64,000 nucleotides of DNA from Pseudomonadota bacterium. GTDB taxonomy: Bacteria > Pseudomonadota > Alphaproteobacteria > Rhizobiales > Xanthobacteraceae. The stretch covers positions 1-64,000 of the forward strand of contig JAEYRD010000003.1 of assembly GCA_023435725.1 (NCBI GenBank). The letters are read 5' to 3'. The notes beneath the pieces were generated by a model. The model saw nothing but the letters and a program-made list of their open reading frames with translations. It searched no databases and was not told the DNA's origin. This document shows positions 7,064 to 14,772 of this stretch, piece after piece; positions within the stretch are counted from its first letter, which is position 1, and each line of letters opens with the position of its first letter. The position numbers and the translations under genes are program-made.

Positions 7064-9040
7064 CTAACATCGACGAAATGCCTGCACTGTCGTTGATCCT
7101 CCCCCCGGTTCCTCCACGACGAGCGGCGGTAGCGGACAGTCGAGCGTATCGCAAATGGCGCGGAGCAGCTCCGCTTCGCGGACGGTGACCTCCTGGTTTG
7201 CCAGGATGCAGGCCGCGCAGGCGATGACGATCCGGCGCTTGATGGCCGGGACGGATTGATTGAGCGTTTGCAGCGCCGCGTCGAACTCGGCGAGAGAGCA
7301 TTCCTCTCGTCGTGGCAGGCGGTGGGTGTGGTCGCCGCCGATGTAGCTGCGCATGCCCGTATCGAAGGCCGGGGCGGCCTGGTCGCGTTCCGGCTGACCT
7401 TCCCAAGCCAATAACGCCAACACCGTCGCCACCGGCTGCGCCAGTTTTTCCGGCGAGTTGTGCACTGGACGCGTCTTGCGCTGCGGCAAGAACTGGGAGT
7501 CGAGATGGCGATGCAGCACACAGCGGAGGGTGTACTCGAACAAGCTTAGCCGCTGGTCAGCGACCATGAGCCTCTCGACTTCGGCGCGGAAAGCCCGATG
7601 CTGGCCGGGTGACATCTGTCGCAGGGCCGGCATGGCCAGGTCCAGAAGGGGCAGCCGGTGCGTGTCCGGCAGCGCCTGGACAGGGTCGACCAGCCGCAAG
7701 GTTTCGGCGAAGTCGTGCGGCCCGGTGCTGGCCTTCAGCCGGGTCAGCTGGAGGTCCCGCAGGTCCGCCCGCGGGTCCAGGAGAAGGGCGTAGACCAGGG
7801 CGTGAGCACTGAACGGCTCTTGAGCGGCGACCCGGAGCACGTCGGGCATGCCGTCGCGCAGCGCGTTCGCGCGGCTGATTTCTTCCGGATCGACCTGGCC
7901 GACCCGGGACGCCGCTTCGTCGGCAAACCTCAAAATCGGCAGCGGCGCCTGTGGCAGCCCCGGTAACCTCGGCATCCCGGCGAACGGCGGCACACGGCTG
8001 CGGCGGGTGCCTTCGAGTTCTTCCCGATCGATACCGACCGGCCGCACCTCCAGGAATTGGCCGTCGAACTGGGGATCGAGCCGGCGGATGCGCTCGACGA
8101 GGGGCGGATGGGTGGCCAGCAGTCCGGCGAGCCCCCCGCCGGCGAAGGCGTTGGCGAAAAACATGTGACCGATCTCGGCCGCCTGCGGGTTGCCGATGCG
8201 GGACCCCTCGGCCAGCCCGCCGATCTTCTTGAGTGCTCCGCCAATGCCATCGGGGTTGCGCGTGAACTGAACGGCGCTGGCATCGGCCAGGTACTCGCGC
8301 TGCCGGGACACCGCCGCCATGATCAGCCGGCCGAAGAACGCTCCCACGAGGCCGAGCACGAACACGCCCAGGCCGAGCAGCATCAAGCCGCCGCGGGAAT
8401 CATTCCTTCCCGAAGAACGTCCGGACGTGAACATGAGCATGCGGCCCATGATGGACAACGCCATGATCCCGAAGATCAGGCCGATCAGCCGGATGTTGAG
8501 CCGCATGTCGCCGTTGAGGATGTGGCTGAACTCGTGGGCCACCACGCCCTGCAGCTCGTCGCGGGTCAAATAATTGAGACAGCCCTGGGAGACGGCGACC
8601 ACGGCATCGCCGGGAGCGTAGCCAGCCGCGAAGGCATTGATGCCGGGCTCCGCCAGAACATAGACGGGGGGCACCGGCACTCCCGCGGCAAGCGCCATTT
8701 CCTCGACGACGTTGAGCAGCCGCTTCTCTCGCGCGTCGGTGGTCGTGCCGGGCACCTCCTCACCACCCAGCATCAGGGCGACGGCCTGGCCGCCGGACGA
8801 GAGCTGGGCCACCTTGAACACGCTCGCAGCCCCAACCACGAGGCCCACCCCCGGCGCCGCGAGCAGGAGCAATTCCGGTTGCCACCAGGACACCGGCTCG
8901 GGGCCGCCATCCATGCTGACCGCGACCAGCAGCGCATACACCAGGGCGATCAGAATCAGGATCGCCAGGACGAAATAGACCACCAGCTGGAGGGTCTTGC
9001 GTCTGGCCGAATCCTGCTGCTGAAAGAAATTTGTGGCCAT
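7064..9040 (-). CDS. M48-family membrane metalloprotease with long C-terminal domain
   Basis: The 658-residue protein has two hydrophobic segments at the N terminus (about 18-42 and 54-78) and an M48 peptidase domain. The zinc motif HEFSH is at 169-173 and the third ligand lies in REYLADASAV (Glu249). A second membrane hairpin lies near 183-243. About 300 residues follow the peptidase domain without a motif I recognise; HtpX itself is under 300 residues. The ATG at 9040 fits the NFFxQQDxARR opening of related proteins; a GTG 16 codons earlier is possible. It lies 69 bases behind lemA, a frequent pairing, and probably degrades membrane proteins together with LemA. Confidence 0.85.
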   Translation of the reverse strand: MATNFFQQQDSARRKTLQLVVYFVLAILILIALVYALLVAVSMDGGPEPVSWWQPELLLLAAPGVGLVVGAASVFKVAQLSSGGQAVALMLGGEEVPGTTTDAREKRLLNVVEEMALAAGVPVPPVYVLAEPGINAFAAGYAPGDAVVAVSQGCLNYLTRDELQGVVAHEFSHILNGDMRLNIRLIGLIFGIMALSIMGRMLMFTSGRSSGRNDSRGGLMLLGLGVFVLGLVGAFFGRLIMAAVSRQREYLADASAVQFTRNPDGIGGALKKIGGLAEGSRIGNPQAAEIGHMFFANAFAGGGLAGLLATHPPLVERIRRLDPQFDGQFLEVRPVGIDREELEGTRRSRVPPFAGMPRLPGLPQAPLPILRFADEAASRVGQVDPEEISRANALRDGMPDVLRVAAQEPFSAHALVYALLLDPRADLRDLQLTRLKASTGPHDFAETLRLVDPVQALPDTHRLPLLDLAMPALRQMSPGQHRAFRAEVERLMVADQRLSLFEYTLRCVLHRHLDSQFLPQRKTRPVHNSPEKLAQPVATVLALLAWEGQPERDQAAPAFDTGMRSYIGGDHTHRLPRREECSLAEFDAALQTLNQSVPAIKRRIVIACAACILANQEVTVREAELLRAICDTLDCPLPPLVVEEPGGGSTTVQAFRRC

Positions 9041-9109
9041 GGTCGGAGACGACTTTTTCGAGCGTGGAACCGGAAGCATGGGACGCACCGGAACGATGGA
9101 CGTTCCGGG

Positions 9110-9706
9110 TTAGAACGACACCTTGGGTGCTGGGCGCTCGGTCTCCGGGGTTTCGAGCAGCGCCGCCTCCTTGAAGCCGAACATTCCGGCCACCGTATTG
9201 GCCGGGAAGACCTCGCGCCGGATGTTGTAGGTGGCGGCGGCGTCGTTGAACGCTTGCCGGGCAAAGGCGATCTTGTTCTCGGTCGAGCTCAGCTCTTCCT
9301 GCAGGGCGAGCATGTTCTGGTTGGCTTTGAGGTCCGGGTACGCCTCGGACAGGGCAAATAGCCGGCCCAGGATGCCGCCCAGCTGGGCCTCGGCCTGGTT
9401 ATGCTCCCTGATGGCCGCCGGGTCGCTGGGGTTGGCGGCAACTTTCTGCTCGGCCGCCATCGCGCTGTTGCGGGCCTTGATGACGGCGTCGAGCGTCTCG
9501 CGCTCGTGGGCCATGTAGCCCTTGACGGCTTCAACCAGGTTCGGAATCAGCTCGTAGCGGCGTTTGAGCTGCACGTCGATCTGGGCGAAGGCGTTCTTGA
9601 AGCGGTTCGCTGCGACCACCAGTCCGTTGTAGATGCCCATGAGCCAGAGTGCGAACAGCAGCACGATGCCCAGAAGCACGATCAGCGCAATTGTGACGGG
9701 ATTCAT
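9110..9706 (-). CDS. lemA: LemA family protein
   Basis: The 198-residue protein has one N-terminal membrane segment (about 5-25) followed by the helical LemA domain with NRFKNAFAQIDVQLKRRYEL, LVEAVKGYMAHERETLD and YNIRREVFP. LemA proteins are membrane-anchored with an extracytoplasmic four-helix bundle; their exact function is unknown. The gene precedes the M48 protease on the same strand and the two probably form one operon. No second LemA-like gene is present. Confidence 0.92.
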   Translation of the reverse strand: MNPVTIALIVLLGIVLLFALWLMGIYNGLVVAANRFKNAFAQIDVQLKRRYELIPNLVEAVKGYMAHERETLDAVIKARNSAMAAEQKVAANPSDPAAIREHNQAEAQLGGILGRLFALSEAYPDLKANQNMLALQEELSSTENKIAFARQAFNDAAATYNIRREVFPANTVAGMFGFKEAALLETPETERPAPKVSF

Positions 9707-9957
9707 GAGCCACGACCTCCGACGAGAGAACTGTTGGTCTGGTCAATCGCACGATCACCGGCGCCAAGCCGGCGCAACACTTGTCTAACGGAATCCGGCC
9801 GAAAACTTGACAAAATCCCAAGGGCGACAGGTTCAAGGGCGACCGGTCGAGGACGGCACTATCTTTGTCGTGTGTCGCCCACGAACCTGTGGTCCTTCCC
9901 GCTCTCCGCGCAGTCATTTATGGACTTGCAGGACGGGAGGCCAGCCTGCGCGGCAAC

Positions 9958-10689
9958 CTACAATACACTATCGCCTTCGTGCTGGAAACCAAGATAGCTT
10001 GCGGCGACCCGTTCGTTCGCCGCGATGTCGCTGGCCTTGCCGCTCAGCACGAACTCGCCGAGTTCCATCACATAGGCCTGGTCCGCGATCTTCAGCGCGG
10101 CCTGCGCATTCTGCTCGACCAGCAGCACGGAGACGCCGCTGGCACGCAGCTCGGTGATGATGCGGAAAATATCGGCGACGATGATCGGGGCGAGGCCGAG
10201 GCTGGGCTCGTCCAGCATCAACAATTTCGGCTCGCCCATCAGCGCGCGGCCCATGGCGAGCATCTGCTGCTCGCCGCCGGAGAGCGTGCCGGCGAGCTGC
10301 TTGCGTCGCTCTTTCAGCCGCGGAAACAGCGTGTAGACCCGCTCCATCGAGGCCTTCGCCTTGCTCCTCTCGATGCGGAAGGCACCCAGCTCGAGATTGT
10401 CCTCGACATTCATGGTCACGAACAGCTCGCGGTGCTCCGGCACGAGCCCGAGCCCCATCGCGACGCGGTCCTCGATGTCGAGCCGGGCGAGATCCTGGCC
10501 GGCAAAGGCGACGCGGCCCTTCAACGGCAGAATGCCCATGATGGCCGAGAGCAGCGTGGTCTTGCCGGCGCCGTTGGCGCCGACGATGGTGACGATCTCG
10601 TTTTGGCCGACCTCGAGCGAGACCGAGCGCACCGCCTCGACCTTGCCGTAGGCGACGTGGGCGTCGGTGACGGACAACAGCGCGCTCAT
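9958..10689 (-). CDS. livF: Branched-chain amino acid-type ABC transporter ATP-binding protein (LivF)
   Basis: The 243-residue ATPase has Walker A GANGAGKTT, the signature TLSGGEQQM and Walker B LLMLDEPSLG, followed by LLVEQNAQAAL, which is typical of LivF. It energises uptake at the cytoplasmic face. Its start overlaps the upstream fused livM-livG gene by 4 bases, so translation is coupled. The cluster carries no substrate-binding protein, so the ligand is unknown; related systems take up hydrophobic amino acids or aromatic acids. Confidence 0.9.
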   Translation of the reverse strand: MSALLSVTDAHVAYGKVEAVRSVSLEVGQNEIVTIVGANGAGKTTLLSAIMGILPLKGRVAFAGQDLARLDIEDRVAMGLGLVPEHRELFVTMNVEDNLELGAFRIERSKAKASMERVYTLFPRLKERRKQLAGTLSGGEQQMLAMGRALMGEPKLLMLDEPSLGLAPIIVADIFRIITELRASGVSVLLVEQNAQAALKIADQAYVMELGEFVLSGKASDIAANERVAASYLGFQHEGDSVL

Positions 10690-12455
10690 GCCGCCACTCC
10701 GAGATAGGCCTTGATCACTTCGGGATTGGTCTTGATCGTGGCCGGCGTTCCCTCTGCGATCTTGGTGCCGAAATCGAGCACCACGATGCGGTCCGCGAGG
10801 TTCATGACAAAGCCCATGTCGTGCTCGACCAGCAGCACGCTCATGCCGCCGTCGCGCAGCTCACGCAGCAGCGCGGCGAGCCGCTGCTTCTCCATGTGGC
10901 GCAGGCCGGCGGCCGGCTCGTCGAGCAGGAGCAGCATCGGATCGACGCACAGGGCGCGCGCGATCTCGACGATGCGCTGCTGGCCGAGCGAGAGGCTGCC
11001 CGCGAGCTGATGCATCTGGTCGGCGAGGCCGACGCGCTCGATCTGGCGGGCGGCTTCGGCGAGCAGCTTGGCCTCATCAGTGCGGTCGAGCCGCAGCATC
11101 GAGGAGATCGGCCCCGAATGGCCGCGCAGATGCGCGCCGATCGCGACATTCTCCAGCACGGTCATGTCAGGGACGAGCTTGACGTGCTGGAAGGTGCGCG
11201 AGATGCCGAGCTTGACGATCTCCTGCGGCGGCGCCTTGTCGACCTTCCTGCCGAGCACCGAGATCGCGCCCGAGGTTGCCGACAGCACGCCGGTGATGAG
11301 GTTGAAGGTCGTGCTCTTGCCGGCGCCGTTTGGTCCGATCAGCGCGACGATCTCGCGGGCCTGGACGTTGAAGGAGACGTTGTTGACCGCAACCACGCCG
11401 CCGAACTGCTTGCGCGCCTTCTCGACCTGGAGCAGCACGCCGGACCGGTCCGCCGGGCGGCTGCGCTGCTCCAGCTTCAGCGAGGTGTCCGGCTTCCTGC
11501 CACGGGTAGGCTCGGGCAGGAACGACATCAGCCAGGGCCAGACCCCGCCGGGCGCGAGTTGCAGCAACGCCACCAGCATGATGCCGAACACGATGGTCTC
11601 GACCTGGCCGGAGCCGGGCAGGATCAGCGGCAAATAGCTCTGCAGGACCTCCTTGAGGATCACCACGATCGCCGCGCCCAGCACGCCGCCCCAGACATAG
11701 CCGGCGCCGCCGACCACCGCGATGAAGAGATATTCGATGCCGGCGTGCGCGCCGAACGGCGTCGGGGTCACCGCGCGCTGAAGATGCGCGTAGAGCCAGC
11801 CGGAGAGGCCGGCGAGCACCGCGGCATGGATGAACACCAGCAGCTTTGCGCGCGGCGTGTGCACGCCGAACGCCTCGGCCGCGATATGGCCGCGCCTGAG
11901 CGCACGGATGGCGCGGCCGGTGCGGGAATCCAGCAGGTTCATCGTGAGCAGGGCCGAGACGATCACTGCGACCCAGATCGCGTAATAGATCGAGCCGGGC
12001 GAGAGCATCTTGAACGCGCCGATCGATAGCGGCGGGATCGCCGAGATGCCGTCGTTTCTCCCCAGAAATTCCAGCTTGCTGAAGAGGTAGAACAGGCCGA
12101 GCCCCCAGGCGAGCGTGCCGAGCGGCAGATAATGGCCGGAGAGGCGGACGGTGATCAGGCCGAGCAGCACCGCGAACAGGCCGCTGACCACGAGCGATAG
12201 CGGCAGCGTCAGCCAGGGCGACAGGCCGTAGGCCGTCGACAGCACCGCGGTGGTATAGGCGCCGAAGCCGACGAAAGCCGCCTGTCCAAACGAGGTCAGA
12301 CCGCCGACACCGGTGAGCAGCACGAGGCCCATCGCGACGAGGGCCGCAAGCCCGATATTGTCGAGCAGCACGATCCAGAACGGCGGCACGCCAGGTAGAT
12401 GCGGGATCGCCGCCATCAGAAGCGCGAAGATGAGGATGGGAAGCCGGCTCTGCAT
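10686..12455 (-). CDS. Fused ABC transporter permease and ATP-binding protein (LivM-LivG)
   Basis: The 589-residue protein joins two normally separate subunits. Residues 1 to about 310 are a LivM-type permease with eight or more membrane helices and the RALRRGHIAAEAFGV loop. From about 345 there is a LivG-type ATPase with Walker A GPNGAGKST, ARALCVDPMLLLLDEPAAG and LLVEHDMGFVM. The two domains are linked by a short basic stretch. It is co-transcribed with livH (7 bases upstream) and overlaps livF by 4 bases. The fusion is a known variant and fixes the permease and ATPase in equal amounts. Confidence 0.9.
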   Translation of the reverse strand: MQSRLPILIFALLMAAIPHLPGVPPFWIVLLDNIGLAALVAMGLVLLTGVGGLTSFGQAAFVGFGAYTTAVLSTAYGLSPWLTLPLSLVVSGLFAVLLGLITVRLSGHYLPLGTLAWGLGLFYLFSKLEFLGRNDGISAIPPLSIGAFKMLSPGSIYYAIWVAVIVSALLTMNLLDSRTGRAIRALRRGHIAAEAFGVHTPRAKLLVFIHAAVLAGLSGWLYAHLQRAVTPTPFGAHAGIEYLFIAVVGGAGYVWGGVLGAAIVVILKEVLQSYLPLILPGSGQVETIVFGIMLVALLQLAPGGVWPWLMSFLPEPTRGRKPDTSLKLEQRSRPADRSGVLLQVEKARKQFGGVVAVNNVSFNVQAREIVALIGPNGAGKSTTFNLITGVLSATSGAISVLGRKVDKAPPQEIVKLGISRTFQHVKLVPDMTVLENVAIGAHLRGHSGPISSMLRLDRTDEAKLLAEAARQIERVGLADQMHQLAGSLSLGQQRIVEIARALCVDPMLLLLDEPAAGLRHMEKQRLAALLRELRDGGMSVLLVEHDMGFVMNLADRIVVLDFGTKIAEGTPATIKTNPEVIKAYLGVAA

Positions 12456-12462
12456 CTTAGCG

Positions 12463-13503
12463 TCAGTCCTTCTCTTCCTCGACCGCGGGCGCGGCGAGCG
12501 AGCGCAGCAGCAGCACGGGGATCAGGAGCATGAAAACGATGACCTCCTTGTAATTGGAGGCATAGAATGACGAGAACGCCTCGACGATCCCGACGACGAG
12601 CGCCGCGACGGCGGTGAGGGGATAGCTGACGAGGCCGCCGATGATTGCGGCGACAAAACCCTTCAGGCCGATCAGGAAGCCGGAGTCATAGTAGAGCGTC
12701 GTGATCGGCACGATCATGATGCCCGACAGCGCGCCGATGACGGACGCCAGCAGGAACGCGATCTGTCCCGACAGCGTGGTGCGGATGCCGGCCAGCCGCG
12801 CGCCGAGCCGGTTCACGGCGGTCGCGCGCAGCGCCTTGCCGTAGAGCGTCAGCCCGAAGAACAGCCAGAGCCCGACGATGAAGGCGATGGTGATGGCGTA
12901 GACCGTGATGCTCTGGCCGGTGAAGCGCAGCGCGCCCGCGCTGAAGGAGGTCGACAGTACGGCCGGTCCGCGCTGGCCTTCGGCACCGAAGAACAAGAGG
13001 CCCAGTCCCTGCAGCGCGAGGTGGACGCCGACCGAGGCGATCAGCAGCACGAGCACGGAGGTGTGCGCCAGCGGCTGGAACGCGATACGGTAGAGATACA
13101 GGCCGATCATCGCGACGATCACCAGCGACAGCGCGATGCAGATCGCCACCGGCGGCTTCTGGGCGGCGAAGTAGATGGTCAGCGCCAGCACGATGGCCGG
13201 CAGCACGATGTTGGTGAGGAAGCTGCGTACGATCAGCCGTACGTGCAGCGCCTTGCGCGCCACGAACAGGTCGAACGCAAAGGCGCCGATGCCAAGGGCC
13301 AGCGCGAGTTTTGCCGTTCCCGGCATCTGGCCCGCCGCGAGCGAGGCATAGGTCAGCGCGCCATAGGTGACGAATTCGCCCTGGGGGATGAGGATCACGC
13401 GGGTGACGGCGAACACCAGCACCAGCGCCAGGCCGAGCAGCGCATAGATCGCGCCATTGGTGATGCCGTCCTGCAGCAGGAACAGCATGATGGTGGTGTT
13501 CAA
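12463..13503 (-). CDS. livH: Branched-chain amino acid-type ABC transporter permease (LivH)
   Basis: The 346-residue permease is the first gene of the minus-strand transporter operon. It opens with FLLQDGITNGAIYALLGLAL and VILIPQGEFVTYGALTYA, which are classic LivH segments, and has about eight membrane helices. It forms the inner-membrane channel with the LivM part of the next gene. The gene faces the MarR regulator at 13678 over a 174-base region that contains a perfect 10-base inverted repeat, the likely control site. Confidence 0.9.
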   Translation of the reverse strand: MNTTIMLFLLQDGITNGAIYALLGLALVLVFAVTRVILIPQGEFVTYGALTYASLAAGQMPGTAKLALALGIGAFAFDLFVARKALHVRLIVRSFLTNIVLPAIVLALTIYFAAQKPPVAICIALSLVIVAMIGLYLYRIAFQPLAHTSVLVLLIASVGVHLALQGLGLLFFGAEGQRGPAVLSTSFSAGALRFTGQSITVYAITIAFIVGLWLFFGLTLYGKALRATAVNRLGARLAGIRTTLSGQIAFLLASVIGALSGIMIVPITTLYYDSGFLIGLKGFVAAIIGGLVSYPLTAVAALVVGIVEAFSSFYASNYKEVIVFMLLIPVLLLRSLAAPAVEEEKD

Positions 13504-13585
13504 GACCGGACGCTCCCCCTCAAAGATCCGGGCCGGTCTCCGCGGTTGCGGGGCTCGGTCCGCTCACAGCCATTGAAAAACGCTG

Positions 13586-13619
13586 ATATTTGATATGGTC
13601 AATAACAATTATCAAATAT
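13586..13619. promoter_or_regulatory. Perfect inverted repeat between livH and marR
   Basis: ATATTTGATA (13586-13595) and TATCAAATAT (13610-13619) are perfect reverse complements separated by 14 bases. This AT-rich dyad lies in the divergent promoter region of the liv operon and the MarR gene. MarR proteins usually bind such dyads as dimers and control both themselves and the neighbouring operon, so this is the likely operator. Confidence 0.65.
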
Positions 13620-13677
13620 AATCTCAAGGGTGACAGGCGACCCGTCCTGAACTTAGCGGGATTATGAGCACGAGGCG

Positions 13678-14199
13678 ATGACCGTTTCCAAGACCGCTGA
13701 AAAGACCGCTGAGAAGTCTGGCGACGCGACCAAGGGCCGCAAGGACGCAACGGAGGCGCAGCCCGAGGCGCTTCAGCTCGGCGAGCTCTCGGAGCAGCTC
13801 GGTTATGTGCTGAAGCGGGCACAGCTCAAGGTGTTCGAGAACTTTCTGCGCTGCATGGCCTCGCTCCAGCTCACGCCCGCACAGTTCTCCGTGCTGCTGC
13901 TGGTCGAGAAGAATCCGGGCCGTAACCAGACCGAGGTCGCTTCGACGCTCGGCATCCTGCGCCCGAACTTCGTGGCCATGCTCGACAATCTCGAGAGCCG
14001 GGACCTGTGCGCGCGGATCCGCTCCACCAACGACCGCCGCTCGCACATCCTGGTGCTGACCGACAAGGGCAAGGCCGTGCTGGCCCGCGCCAAGAAGCTC
14101 GTTGCCACCAAGCACGAGGCGCGGCTGAACGATCTGCTCGGGCAGGCCAACCGCGAAGCCCTGATCCAGATGCTTTCGAAGATCGCCACCGAGTTTTGA
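13678..14199 (+). CDS. MarR-family transcriptional regulator
   Basis: The 173-residue protein has a winged helix-turn-helix in about residues 55-125, with LTPAQFSVLLLVEKNPGRNQ, the recognition region VASTLGILRPNFVAMLDNLE and the wing IRSTNDRRSHILVLTDKGK. A flexible, charged N-terminal tail of about 30 residues precedes it. MarR dimers usually release DNA on binding an aromatic or CoA-linked ligand. It is divergent from the liv transporter operon and probably represses it; the ligand may be the transported compound or its CoA ester. Confidence 0.9.
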   Translation: MTVSKTAEKTAEKSGDATKGRKDATEAQPEALQLGELSEQLGYVLKRAQLKVFENFLRCMASLQLTPAQFSVLLLVEKNPGRNQTEVASTLGILRPNFVAMLDNLESRDLCARIRSTNDRRSHILVLTDKGKAVLARAKKLVATKHEARLNDLLGQANREALIQMLSKIATEF

Positions 14200-14232
14200 G
14201 GGGCGGTACGCCTGGACACCGGGGCCGGCGCC

Positions 14233-14289
14233 TCAATCCACCAAGATCACCAGGATATCCTTGACGTTCGTCAGCGTCGCGCCGGGCAT
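14233..14289 (-). pseudogene. Relic of a glycerate kinase 3' end
   Basis: The 19 codons read MPGATLTNVKDILVILVD and stop. This matches the C terminus of the complete glycerate kinase at 21960-23243 (LPGPTLTNVNDIRVVLVD). The DNA match also covers GCGCCTCAATCCACC at the stop codon, and TTGACGTTCGTCAGCGTCG is identical in both. The two copies lie in the same orientation on either side of the hydrogenase-4-like operon. The rest of the gene is missing here. Confidence 0.75.
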
Positions 14290-14384
14290 CCGCGTCTCTC
14301 CTCTCACTCCGTCGTTTCGGGATGGCCCTCAGGGCAAGGGCGTGAGTTCCGAGGCCGTCGAACGCAATGATGCGTTGCTTATAT

Positions 14385-14409
14385 AAAATGACGCTTGAAA
14401 CGTCATTTT
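14385..14409. promoter_or_regulatory. Inverted repeat upstream of the XRE regulator
   Basis: AAAATGACG (14385-14393) and CGTCATTTT (14401-14409) form a perfect 9-base dyad with a 7-base centre. It follows the AT-rich stretch TTGCTTATATAAA, which could be a promoter. It may be the operator of the XRE gene 54 bases downstream; it is less convincing as a terminator for marR. Confidence 0.5.
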
Positions 14410-14462
14410 GCGCGCCCTAAGCTTCGTAAATCAATCACTGTACCTGCCACGGACATTGCCCC

Positions 14463-14732
14463 GTGATCACCGCCGCGCAGCTTCGAGCCGCCCGTGCCTT
14501 ACTCAGGATTGACCAGCGCGAACTCGCGCAGCGCTGTTCGCTGTCGCTGCCGACGATCCAGCGCATGGAGGCCTCCGAAGGGGTGATCCGCGGCAATGTC
14601 GATTCCCTGGTGAAGCTGGTCGAGGCGTTGTCGGTTGCCGGCATCGAGCTGATTGCCGAGGGGGCGGCCTCGAGCTCCGGGGGCCGCGGTGTGCGGCTGA
14701 AGTCTCCACCCCCGAGCGCAGGCGGCCAATAG
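14463..14732 (+). CDS. XRE-family helix-turn-helix regulator
   Basis: The 89-residue protein is a single Cro/C1-type domain: ITAAQLRAARALLRIDQREL, then QRCSLSLPTIQRMEASEG as the helix-turn-helix (about 24-41), then a helix to about 64. The last 20 residues are disordered. The start is GTG without a clear ribosome binding site. It is followed after 40 bases by the six-gene hydrogenase-4-like operon and is its most likely regulator. It is not a toxin-antitoxin partner of any neighbour that I can see. Confidence 0.8.
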   Translation: MITAAQLRAARALLRIDQRELAQRCSLSLPTIQRMEASEGVIRGNVDSLVKLVEALSVAGIELIAEGAASSSGGRGVRLKSPPPSAGGQ

Positions 14733-14772
14733 CGATGGCGACGCGCGCGCAAAACATGATCGAGGCGCGACC

